A stretch of DNA of 64,000 bases from Thiodiazotropha sp050291245 (GTDB lineage Bacteria; Pseudomonadota; Gammaproteobacteria; Chromatiales; Chromatiaceae): NCBI GenBank assembly GCA_050291245.1, contig JBNKJP010000067.1, positions 1 to 64,000 of the forward strand. Direction: 5' to 3'. This document shows positions 6,431-14,630 of the stretch, piece after piece (positions within the stretch are counted from its first letter, which is position 1; every line of letters begins with the position of its first letter). Below the pieces are notes generated by a model. That model saw nothing but the letters and a program-made list of their open reading frames with translations, had not been told where the DNA came from and ran no database searches. A program made the translations under genes and the position numbers.

Positions 6431-9400
6431 ATGTACCGGAGTAGCAGGGCTGTTTTGCTACCGAAAGGCTTCAGCAGGAGCATTCGGGCTTATCTTATCG
6501 TTGTTTTAACCCTTTTTTCATTCAGTGTTTCAGCAAGCTATTCGCTTGACCCTACCAACATCGACTTCGGCGTGGTTTCGCCAAATGTAACTTACAGTCG
6601 CACGGTTGATATGACATTCGGTACCACTGACTTTATGTATACAGTGATCGAATCCATTAGTGTAAGCAATGGTTTCACTGTGTCGCACAATTGCTCATTG
6701 AATACTGAACTTTCTTCAGGATCATGCACGATTACCGTAAGGTACTCATCCGGCCCTTCAGCCCCCAGGACAGGCACATTGACGATTTCGGGTACCACTC
6801 CCGAAAGCGCCGGTTTTGGGGCTCCTCCCGGAACATTCACGAGTTCGATTCCACTAAGCGCGACACTGAAGGGTTATCTAACCACAAACGATTGGCCCCT
6901 GAGTTTCGGGACTGTCCTACTCGGTAGTTCCAGCACCCGACAAATACATCTTACGAACAGGGGTGATCTGCCCGTCCCGATTTCCAGCATTTCGGTCGCG
7001 AGTGGTTCCGACTATTTTTCATCGACCCATGACTGCGGCGGGTCCGTTGCTGCTGGTGATAGCTGCACCGTGGATGTAACCTTCCTGGTCACGGACAATA
7101 CAATCGGGTCGCATCAGGGAAACATCAATATCGTGGCAAGCGGATATCTCACGATAGAACTCTATGCTACATCCGTTGCACCTATCTTTGAGATCACTTC
7201 GGAGAGTTTGGATTTTGGCGGCGTTAACGTAGGCAGCACCAGCGCAACACAACAAATTACCGCCAACAATTTTTCCAATATCTCCAGCCTGGATATTTCT
7301 ATTACGGGCCCCTTTTCCGAATCCAACGACTGCGCGACGGCGATCTCATCGAGCAATGCCAGCTGTTCGATTCTCGTCAGCGCTACTCCGGATGCTGCCG
7401 GTAGCCAATCAGGCACTATGGTATTCACCGCAACTTCCTCCGACAATCAAACCCTGGTCCGGTCGGTCCCGCTCACCGTTATGGGCCTGGCGGCGGATCT
7501 GGTGCTATCGACAACCCAGCTGACTTTCGCCAACACCCTAGTCAACACCCGCAGTAGTCCGCAATCGGTAACCCTCACCAACCAAGGCAATGCTACCCTG
7601 TCGATCAACAGTATCGCCAGCAGTGGTGATTTCAGCCAGTCCGGCGATTGTCCCGACGCACTGCTGGCGGATGAGAGCTGTACGCTCCAGGTTGTGTTTA
7701 CACCGCAACAAGAGGGGAACCTGAGCGGCGCCATCAGCGTTGAGAGTAACCTGGGAACGACCGCGATCGAACTTAACGGCACAGCCAATGCCACTCCGAC
7801 AGCCGGGACGGCGGATTTGGTGGTATCGAACACGGATCTGACCTTTGCCAATACGGATGTCGACACCACGAGTGAGCCGCAAACCCTGACACTCACCAAT
7901 CAGGGCGACGTCGACCTAACCATCAATGAGATCAGCCTCGACGGCGATTTCGTTCTGACAAACAACTGCGGCACTCAGATCATTGCCGGGGAAAGTTGCG
8001 ATCTCCAGATTGAGTTTGCGCCGCAACAGGAGGGAGAGGCCAGTGGATCGCTCATCATCGACAGCGATCTGGGAGTGACTACGGTTTCCCTGTCAGGCTC
8101 GACCCCCGCAACCGGCGATCTTCCGGTCGATCCACCCGCGGATAACACCGATCCGGACATGGCCGAGCTGGTCTTTTCTGTCTCGGAGCTCAGCTTTTCC
8201 GATGCACCCATCGACGCCACCAGCCAACCCCAAACCCTGATTCTGACCAATCCTGGCAGTGTTTCAGTGACAATCAACTCCGTGACCATCGAGGGAGACT
8301 TTCTCCTGACTGACCAGTGTGGTTCCGAACTCGCTGCTGGTGCGAGTTGTAGCCTGTTGGTCTCATTTACCCCCAAATCAACGGGTACCTCAAACGGTAC
8401 TCTCACCCTGGATACCAGTCAGGGTATCAGTAGAATCTTGCTTTCAGGTACCGCTCAAGCAGTACCCGGATCTCCGATCGATAATTCAGAGGAGATCGTC
8501 GAACTGCTCGGCCCCTTCACGGGAGGAAATCCCAATGTCGCAGCCACCGCCGCGGCCATTGCCGACTCCTGCCCAAGCGGACGCATCGGCGATCGCATGC
8601 AACTGGACTGTAATGCGGTGATCAACGCCGCGGTCGATGGGGATGCCAACACCAGTACCGCGTTGCTGGAGATTACCCCCGAATCCACCGGCAAGGCCAA
8701 TAATGTCTCCCGTCAAGGGGGGGCAACCCAGGTGCGTAACCTGGGCTCGCGGATATCGGCCTTGCGGGCCGGGGCGCGGGGCATCTCCTTCAACGGCCTG
8801 GATTGGCAAATCAACGGCGACAATCTCTCCATAGCCTGGCTGGAGGAGGCCTATCGCAGTACCCGTCATCAGGGCGGCGGAGCCAGTGCGGACAATCCGC
8901 TCCTCGATTCCAAACTGGGCATCTTCCTCACCGGCACCCTCAGTAGCGGCAGCAAAGACGAGACCCGGCTTGAATCGGGACTCGATTTCGATACCTATGG
9001 CCTCACCCTGGGCGCGGACTATCGCATCAGTGATCAGTTCATCCTCGGTGGCGCCTTTGGTTATGCCGATACCCAGGCCGACCTAAATAACAATGCGGGC
9101 AAGCTGGACACTCAGGGCTACAGCCTGAGCCTCTACGGCACCTACTACAGCACCGGAGACTACTTTCTCGACTTCTCCGTCACTTACGGCAATAACGACT
9201 TCGATCAAAAACGTCAGGTCGCCTACGAACTCAATGGCCTCGCCCAAGTCAGTCAGGAGTTCAATGCCGATTACAATGGCGACACCGCCAGTCTGTTCAT
9301 CGGCTCCGGATACGATTTCAATCGGGCGGGCTGGAGCTTTGGTCCAAGATTCGATCTGGAGTACATCCGCTCCTCGGTGGATGAGTTTAGTGAAACCTCT

Positions 9401-9784
9401 TCGAGTTCCGGGGCCAGTGGCGCCGGCTGGGCGACTCGGGTGGAAGCGATGGACCAGACCTGGCTGACCCTGAACCTGGGCGGCAAGGTCAGCTATGCCT
9501 ACAGTGCGGACTGGGGTGTATTGATCCCCTATCTACGACTCGATTGGTTGCATGAATTCAAAGACGATTCTCAAACCATCACCGCCCACTTCGTAGACGA
9601 CCCGGAGGGCCAGGCCATCGAGATCACCACGGACGATCCTGACCGGGACTATATGCGTCTGCGCCTGGGCACCTCAACTCAATGGCCTAACGGCTTGACC
9701 GGATTCGTCGATTTCGGAACCCTTATGGCCCATAGCCAATGGAACAGCTATGACATTAATTTGGGATTGAGGATGGCTTTCTAG
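6431..9784 (+). CDS. Autotransporter with six choice-of-anchor-D (SPD-2/hydin-like) repeats
   Basis: The 1117-aa product has a signal peptide (hydrophobic LIVVLTLFSFSVSA, cleaved near residue 36). Six Ig-like modules of about 100 residues follow, each starting with a pattern like L-x-F-x-x-x-x-V-x-T and holding a Cys pair (for example DLVLSTTQLTFANTLVN). Modules 4 to 6 are near-copies of one another. A linker leads to a C-terminal autotransporter beta-barrel from about residue 830, ending in aromatic-rich strands and the terminal F (LGLRMAF). It is presumably exported and displayed at the outer membrane. The last half is closely similar to the product at 31617-33320. The start follows AGGGAG. 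The ligand is unknown. Confidence 0.82.
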   Translation: MYRSSRAVLLPKGFSRSIRAYLIVVLTLFSFSVSASYSLDPTNIDFGVVSPNVTYSRTVDMTFGTTDFMYTVIESISVSNGFTVSHNCSLNTELSSGSCTITVRYSSGPSAPRTGTLTISGTTPESAGFGAPPGTFTSSIPLSATLKGYLTTNDWPLSFGTVLLGSSSTRQIHLTNRGDLPVPISSISVASGSDYFSSTHDCGGSVAAGDSCTVDVTFLVTDNTIGSHQGNINIVASGYLTIELYATSVAPIFEITSESLDFGGVNVGSTSATQQITANNFSNISSLDISITGPFSESNDCATAISSSNASCSILVSATPDAAGSQSGTMVFTATSSDNQTLVRSVPLTVMGLAADLVLSTTQLTFANTLVNTRSSPQSVTLTNQGNATLSINSIASSGDFSQSGDCPDALLADESCTLQVVFTPQQEGNLSGAISVESNLGTTAIELNGTANATPTAGTADLVVSNTDLTFANTDVDTTSEPQTLTLTNQGDVDLTINEISLDGDFVLTNNCGTQIIAGESCDLQIEFAPQQEGEASGSLIIDSDLGVTTVSLSGSTPATGDLPVDPPADNTDPDMAELVFSVSELSFSDAPIDATSQPQTLILTNPGSVSVTINSVTIEGDFLLTDQCGSELAAGASCSLLVSFTPKSTGTSNGTLTLDTSQGISRILLSGTAQAVPGSPIDNSEEIVELLGPFTGGNPNVAATAAAIADSCPSGRIGDRMQLDCNAVINAAVDGDANTSTALLEITPESTGKANNVSRQGGATQVRNLGSRISALRAGARGISFNGLDWQINGDNLSIAWLEEAYRSTRHQGGGASADNPLLDSKLGIFLTGTLSSGSKDETRLESGLDFDTYGLTLGADYRISDQFILGGAFGYADTQADLNNNAGKLDTQGYSLSLYGTYYSTGDYFLDFSVTYGNNDFDQKRQVAYELNGLAQVSQEFNADYNGDTASLFIGSGYDFNRAGWSFGPRFDLEYIRSSVDEFSETSSSSGASGAGWATRVEAMDQTWLTLNLGGKVSYAYSADWGVLIPYLRLDWLHEFKDDSQTITAHFVDDPEGQAIEITTDDPDRDYMRLRLGTSTQWPNGLTGFVDFGTLMAHSQWNSYDINLGLRMAF

Positions 9785-9853
9785 CGTGGCGTTCTAAACT
9801 ATTAACCACTTGTATTGACTCAGTTTGAGATGGCCGTCCGAACCTAAGGTCTG

Positions 9854-9880
9854 CATTCCCACGCGGAGCGTGGGAATGAG
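9854..9880. repeat. REP-like palindrome, family 1
   Basis: Arms attcccacgc and gcgtgggaat surround a 2-base centre. It lies in the gap between the convergent autotransporter and nifA genes, where it could also form a transcript-end hairpin. Other copies are at 19158, 20558, 20640, 24133, 42086 and 42169. Confidence 0.8.
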
Positions 9881-9926
9881 TTGAGTAACTTGAAAGGTGC
9901 GTCAACGGTGCATCCCTGCACCACCG

Positions 9927-9949
9927 CTCCGGCATGCGCCGGAATGACG
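9927..9949. repeat. REP-like palindrome, family 2
   Basis: The core tccggcatgcgccgga is an inverted repeat related to the copies at 20501, 20670 and 24192 (gtcatcccggcgcatgccgg orientation reversed). It sits about 46 bp from the family 1 copy in the same gap. Confidence 0.75.
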
Positions 9950-9986
9950 AAGATCCCGGTCATCGCCTTTCTCAGTACCCGTACTC

Positions 9987-11534
9987 TCAGAGTTGTCGCA
10001 CCTTGATATTCAGGGTCTGGATGCGATATCCGATCTGCCTCGGCGTCATACCCAGCAGGCGGGCCGCCTTTGCCTGTACCCAGCCCGCCTGTTCGAGGGC
10101 GGCGATGACCCGCTGGCGCTCGTCCATGTTGGGATCGTCGAGTTCGAGCTTGGTTCCCGGGGAAGTGTCCAGCGCAAGATCCGGTTCCAGCAGCGGACGA
10201 AGCCCCGAGAGGTTGATCGCATTTTCGTCGATCAAGCCGTCCCCGCTCATCACCGCGGCCCGCTCCAGGCAGTTTTCCAGTTCCCGGACGTTGCCCGGCC
10301 AGTCGTGGCGCATCAGCAGGCGGATGGCGCCATCGTCGATCTCCAGTTCACGCCCCTGACTCTTGGCGATTTTGGTTACCAGAAAACGGGCCAGGTCATG
10401 GATGTCTTCACGACGATCCCGCAGGGGGGGCATCTGAATCGGCATGACGTTGAGGCGGTAGTAGAGATCCTCCCGAAACTGCCCCATCTGGACCTCCGAT
10501 TCCAGATCCTTGTTGGTGGCCGCCACTACCCGGACATCCACCACATGGGTTTTCGATCCGCCGACCCGCTCGAATTCCCCCTCCTGCAACACACGCAGCA
10601 GTTTTGCCTGGAAGGTCGGACTGATCTCACCGATCTCATCGAGAAATATGGTGCCGCCATGGGCCTGTTCAAAGCGCCCCTTGCGTTGATTCACCGCACC
10701 GGTAAAGGCCCCCTTTTCATGGCCGAAGAGTTCCGATTCCAGCAGGGTATCGGGCAGTGCCGCGCAATTCAGTTTGATGAACGGACCGTTACTGCGCGGC
10801 GAATTGTAATGGATGGCGTTAGCGATCAACTCCTTACCGGTACCCGATTCGCCACGCACCAGCACCGTGGTGTTCCATTTCGCCACCTGCCGCACCTGCT
10901 CGAAGATCAGCCGCATGCTTGGGGTGTGTCCCACCATGTTGGAAAACCCGTGTTCACCCCGTACCTTGCGTCGCAGTGAATCACGTTCGATCTTCAATGC
11001 CAGTTGCTGATCCTCGACCTGCTTGGCCAGGCGCACACTCTGTCCGATCAGATTGCCGACCATCTGCAGGAATCTTTCATAGATCTGCAGCTGACTGAGA
11101 CTGCCGATCGGCTGCGCCGCCAACACCCCGGCGGTATGGTCGCCGATCGGGATCGGGACGCCGATAAACGGCAACTCCGGATCGTAGACACCGAGCCGGT
11201 CGAGAAAGCGGTCTTCGTCTGAGATACGCCTTACCACCAGTGCCTGACCGCTCTCCATGATGGCGCCCACCAAACCTTCGCCCGGTTTGTATCGCACTGT
11301 GTTGAAGGGGGCGGGATTTTCATGCAGGGCCGTGACAAACAACTCGCCGCTGTTGTCATCGATCAGGCAGATCATGCCGTGATGCAGGTTGGCGGTGTCG
11401 TTCAGGCGGCTCAAGACCTCCGCGAGGGTTTCGCGAAAATCCAGGGAGCGGCTCAGAACCTGACTCACCTCATAGAGACTCTCGAGCTGCGACTCGAGCA
11501 AGGATCCATGTGCTTGCGGGTCGGTAGCTGACAT
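9987..11534 (-). CDS. nifA: NifA, sigma-54-dependent activator of nif genes
   Basis: The 515-aa product has an N-terminal GAF domain (about 30-165) and an AAA+ sigma-54 activator domain with Walker A GESGTGKE at 228-235 and the sigma-54 contact loop GAFTGA at 275-280. A C-terminal Fis-type helix-turn-helix follows (QAKAARLLGMTPRQIGYRI). The interdomain cysteine pair of oxygen-sensitive alphaproteobacterial NifA is not evident, consistent with oxygen control by the adjacent NifL. The ATG at 11532-11534 overlaps the nifL stop (TGATG), with GGAGG upstream. Its binding sites occur before nifB and rnfA in this window. Confidence 0.95.
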   Translation of the reverse strand: MSATDPQAHGSLLESQLESLYEVSQVLSRSLDFRETLAEVLSRLNDTANLHHGMICLIDDNSGELFVTALHENPAPFNTVRYKPGEGLVGAIMESGQALVVRRISDEDRFLDRLGVYDPELPFIGVPIPIGDHTAGVLAAQPIGSLSQLQIYERFLQMVGNLIGQSVRLAKQVEDQQLALKIERDSLRRKVRGEHGFSNMVGHTPSMRLIFEQVRQVAKWNTTVLVRGESGTGKELIANAIHYNSPRSNGPFIKLNCAALPDTLLESELFGHEKGAFTGAVNQRKGRFEQAHGGTIFLDEIGEISPTFQAKLLRVLQEGEFERVGGSKTHVVDVRVVAATNKDLESEVQMGQFREDLYYRLNVMPIQMPPLRDRREDIHDLARFLVTKIAKSQGRELEIDDGAIRLLMRHDWPGNVRELENCLERAAVMSGDGLIDENAINLSGLRPLLEPDLALDTSPGTKLELDDPNMDERQRVIAALEQAGWVQAKAARLLGMTPRQIGYRIQTLNIKVRQL

Positions 11535-13168
11535 CAACCGTTATCCTCCATACCGTTTAAGGGCAACCTGATGATGACCCGGCAACCTCCGAAAAAGTCG
11601 GGATCGATTTCCACACTTCCGCCATGACCGATGACGATCTCCTGAGCCATGGTCAATCCCATGCCAGCATGCTCCTTGGGATGCTCCCATCCGCAAAAGA
11701 AAGGTTCAAAGACTTTGAGTCGATGGGGGTTCGGTATTCCCAGGCCATTATCCATGATCTCCGTGACCAAATCCTGTCCATCGACATAGGTTTCGAGACG
11801 AATTTCTCGATAGGTGTGTTTCGCCTCGATGACAGCCTTGATGGCGTTATCGATGACGTATTTGAACAGACCCCGCAAGGCATTGACGCGGCCCGACACG
11901 GAGGGCAGCACCGGGGCCGGCCGCCAGTCCACTACGATACCGGCGGAGAGCAACGCATGGGTGGACAGGCGCATCACCTCATGCAGCAACTCGTTGATGT
12001 TCACCAGGGTGGTCTGTTCGACCACCGGACTGGGCAAGGCGGCATGCAGGCTCTCGACGGCCTCATCGCCACTCTGCAGGGCCTGTTGCAGAACACGCAC
12101 CAGTCCGCTCTGTTCGTTGGAGCCCGGCATGGACAGGGCGGCCTTGATGACATTCAACGGGACCTGCATCTTGAAGATAGCCCCGGAGATGGCCTCACGC
12201 ATGGTCTGCACCATCTGTTGCTCCGCCATATTGGCGCGAATCATGTTCAGACGAGCCTCCTGAATCCGGTTACGGCTGCTGGTCACCTCGTTGGCGATCA
12301 GCAACAGACAGCAGCGGGCTTCTTCCGGCTGCTCGAAATAGTGTTGCGCGGCTTCGTCCAGCTCCGGCACATGCACACCGGAGCAGGAGAACCAGCGGGG
12401 ACTGCCGGATCCTCCGGGGGGATCAAGACGGACCTCTACATTGGTGAATCCCCGCCCCACCTGGCAGACCTTGCCCAGATCGAAACCGATCTGCTGTTCC
12501 AACGCTTCGAGAAACAGGCTGACCGGTTCCACACCGCGAAAATCGCCCAGTAACGCCTTATAGGCATGATTATCCATCAGCACCCGGCCATCCGTCGCCA
12601 CCATGGCAACCACCATCGGCGCGGCGTTCAGGGCCGCCTCGGTGAGATTCTTCTGGAACTTCAGTTGCTGCTGTAACTGGTGCACCTCGGTGACATCCCG
12701 GTGCATGCCGAGGAAATAGGCCGTCATCCCTTGTTTGTCGTTGACCGGGGAGATGGTCAGCTCGGCAATGTATTCGGTTTTGTCCCTGCGATGATTGACC
12801 AACATACCTTGCCAGACCCGCTTGTCCTGGATGGTCTGCCACAGATCACGATAGATCGATTCGGGGGTGGACTTGCTGGAGAGCACCGATTCGTTTTTCC
12901 CGATGACCTCATCTCTTGCATAACCGGTCAGTCGTTCGAAGGCGGAGTTGACATACAGAATATGGGCTTCCGGGTCGGTGATCGAGATGGCGACCGGCGC
13001 CTGTTCCACCGTTTCGAGAAACAGCTTGGGGGGCAGGAACGTCTTGCGGCCGACCTCCCCGAAGGCTTCGATGATTTCGGCGGGCGTACCTTCCGGAGGT
13101 GATGCGAGAAAACTACTGATGCGATCCGCGAGATCGGTCTGATCGGTTTTGACTGAGCGTTGAATCAT
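11534..13168 (-). CDS. nifL: NifL, redox/nitrogen-sensing anti-activator of NifA
   Basis: The 544-aa product has a first PAS domain (about 40-150, ITDPEAHILYVNSAFERLTGY; the FAD-binding redox sensor in known NifL), a second PAS region (about 165-275), a helical region and a C-terminal GHKL ATPase domain with DNGLGIPNP and GMGLTMAQEIV. Where a sensor kinase would have a phospho-accepting HE-x-x-x-P motif, this protein reads KMQVPLNVI, so it lacks the histidine and should act by binding NifA rather than by phosphotransfer. Start chosen at ATG 13166-13168; an in-frame GTG lies at 13180. It is translationally coupled to nifA. Confidence 0.92.
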   Translation of the reverse strand: MIQRSVKTDQTDLADRISSFLASPPEGTPAEIIEAFGEVGRKTFLPPKLFLETVEQAPVAISITDPEAHILYVNSAFERLTGYARDEVIGKNESVLSSKSTPESIYRDLWQTIQDKRVWQGMLVNHRRDKTEYIAELTISPVNDKQGMTAYFLGMHRDVTEVHQLQQQLKFQKNLTEAALNAAPMVVAMVATDGRVLMDNHAYKALLGDFRGVEPVSLFLEALEQQIGFDLGKVCQVGRGFTNVEVRLDPPGGSGSPRWFSCSGVHVPELDEAAQHYFEQPEEARCCLLLIANEVTSSRNRIQEARLNMIRANMAEQQMVQTMREAISGAIFKMQVPLNVIKAALSMPGSNEQSGLVRVLQQALQSGDEAVESLHAALPSPVVEQTTLVNINELLHEVMRLSTHALLSAGIVVDWRPAPVLPSVSGRVNALRGLFKYVIDNAIKAVIEAKHTYREIRLETYVDGQDLVTEIMDNGLGIPNPHRLKVFEPFFCGWEHPKEHAGMGLTMAQEIVIGHGGSVEIDPDFFGGCRVIIRLPLNGMEDNG

Positions 13169-13274
13169 GATCGCGAACACCTCGATGACAGATATCTAAA
13201 TCTTGGTCGACTTAAGCTGCAATTCCCATACCACGCAGGGAATTCCCGACACTGACGCTACCCCTTGGGAGATT

Positions 13275-13290
13275 TGTCGTCAACTCTACA
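13275..13290. promoter_or_regulatory. NifA upstream activator site (UAS), distal to rnfA
   Basis: TGT-CGTCAACTCT-ACA is an exact TGT-N10-ACA site about 195 bp upstream of the rnfA -12 element, in the nifL-rnfA divergent region. Confidence 0.68.
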
Positions 13291-13307
13291 ATGCGGTCGG
13301 CCAATCC

Positions 13308-13323
13308 TGTGGCATATCCTACA
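13308..13323. promoter_or_regulatory. NifA upstream activator site (UAS), proximal to rnfA
   Basis: TGT-GGCATATCCT-ACA is the second exact site, 33 bp from the first, almost the same spacing as the pair before nifB. Confidence 0.7.
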
Positions 13324-13357
13324 AACCCGTTCCAAACCCTTCTCGTCGAAGGCGCTG

Positions 13358-13374
13358 AGCAGATTTATTGCCAG
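13358..13374 (-). promoter_or_regulatory. Possible sigma-54 promoter for nifLA
   Basis: The minus strand reads CTGGCAATAAATCTGCT. It has TGGCA and TGCT with the correct 12-base GG-to-GC spacing but mismatches the consensus at two less conserved positions. The start would be about 180 bases upstream of nifL. Weak candidate. Confidence 0.3.
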
Positions 13375-13455
13375 AGGGGGATTACCCTGTTGTTTCAGCG
13401 TTCTAGATCTTAATTCCGACGGCTGATCATGCAAAGACAGGGAAGAAACAGGAAA

Positions 13456-13472
13456 TTGGCATATTTTTTGTT
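13456..13472 (+). promoter_or_regulatory. Sigma-54 promoter of the rnf operon
   Basis: TTGGCAT-ATTTT-TTGTT fits TTGGCAC-N5-TTGCT with two mismatches and exact 12-base spacing. Transcription would start near 13483, 25 bases before the rnfA ATG. Two NifA sites lie upstream. Confidence 0.72.
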
Positions 13473-13507
13473 GGGGATTTCCGTGTCATATCTGAACCGA
13501 GACGTCC

Positions 13508-14086
13508 ATGGAATATTTGCTGATCATCCTTTCCACTGCTCTGGTCAATAACGTTGTCCTGGTCAAGTTCCTGGGACTCTGTCCGTTCATGGGCGTCTCC
13601 AACAAGCTCGACTCGGCCCTCGGCATGGGCCTGGCGACCACCTTCGTGCTGACCCTGGCGGCCTTTGCCGGCTGGCTGCTGGAACATTATGTACTGATGC
13701 CCTTGGATCTCGGGTTCCTGCGAATCCTGACCTTTATCCTGGTGATCGCCGTGGTCGTGCAGTTCACCGAAATGGTGGTGCGCAAGACCTCTCCGGCGCT
13801 CTACCAGGTGCTGGGTATCTTTCTTCCCCTGATCACCACCAACTGCGCCGTGCTGGGTGTCGCTTTGCTGAATGTCCAGCAGGATCACGATCTGCTGGCG
13901 AGCCTGATGTACGGCTTCGGCTCGGCCCTGGGTTTCACCGTGGTTCTGGTGATGTTCGCCGGTCTGCGCGAACGTCTGGCCCTGGCCAATGTGCCCCAGG
14001 CATTCAGCGGCGCGCCGATCGCCTTCGTGGTTGCCGGACTCATGTCTTTGGCGTTCATGGGGTTCGCCGGCCTTACCAGTCATTGA
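13508..14086 (+). CDS. rnfA: RnfA, membrane subunit of the Rnf ferredoxin-NAD+ oxidoreductase
   Basis: The 192-aa product is almost entirely hydrophobic with six predicted membrane helices. It carries the conserved NNVVLVKFLGLCPFMGVS and LPLITTNCAVLGVAL segments; the cysteines in these half-repeats hold the membrane [2Fe-2S] cluster together with RnfE. Rnf couples ion motive force to reduction of ferredoxin by NADH, supplying low-potential electrons to nitrogenase. It is first in rnfABCDGEH. Confidence 0.95.
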   Translation: MEYLLIILSTALVNNVVLVKFLGLCPFMGVSNKLDSALGMGLATTFVLTLAAFAGWLLEHYVLMPLDLGFLRILTFILVIAVVVQFTEMVVRKTSPALYQVLGIFLPLITTNCAVLGVALLNVQQDHDLLASLMYGFGSALGFTVVLVMFAGLRERLALANVPQAFSGAPIAFVVAGLMSLAFMGFAGLTSH

Positions 14087-14099
14087 AGGAGTTTTGACG

Positions 14100-14630
14100 A
14101 TGGTTAGTGCAATATTGATCATAACCTTGCTGGGTATCGTGATGGGCGCCATGCTCGGTGTGGCTGCGAAATACCTTGCCGTCGAGGGCAATCCCCTGGT
14201 GGAGGAGATCGAGGGGCTGCTACCCGGTTCACAATGCGGCCAATGCGGTTACCCGGGCTGCTCCCCGGCCGCCGCCGCGGTGGCCAACGGCGAGGCCTCG
14301 GTCACCCTCTGCCCTCCCGGGGGCAAGGCCCTGGCGGAGGCGTTGGCGGAAAAGCTGGGGGTCAGTGTCGATCTTTCAGGTGTCGAGGATCAGGCCCCAA
14401 GGGTGGCCTTCATTCACGAAAATCTCTGTGTGGGCTGCACCAAGTGTTTCAAGCGCTGCCCCACGGACGCGATTCTCGGCGGTCCCAAGATGATCCATGC
14501 GGTATTCGCGGATGCCTGTACCGGTTGTGAGAAGTGTTACGACGTCTGCCCCACCGAATGCATCGAGATGCGACCTATCCAGTTCACCCTGCAGACATGG
14601 TACTGGCCCGAGCCAGCCAAGGTGGCCTGA
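14100..14630 (+). CDS. rnfB: RnfB, iron-sulfur subunit of the Rnf complex
   Basis: The 176-aa product begins with one membrane helix (about 3-25). A four-cysteine cluster domain follows (QCGQCGYPGC near residue 45, completed by a later Cys), then two [4Fe-4S] motifs CVGCTKCFKRCP and CTGCEKCYDVCP. RnfB is the likely entry point for ferredoxin. The ATG at 14100 has AAGGAG upstream; the longer open frame from 13989 overlaps rnfA and lacks support. The stop overlaps the rnfC start. Confidence 0.95.
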   Translation: MVSAILIITLLGIVMGAMLGVAAKYLAVEGNPLVEEIEGLLPGSQCGQCGYPGCSPAAAAVANGEASVTLCPPGGKALAEALAEKLGVSVDLSGVEDQAPRVAFIHENLCVGCTKCFKRCPTDAILGGPKMIHAVFADACTGCEKCYDVCPTECIEMRPIQFTLQTWYWPEPAKVA

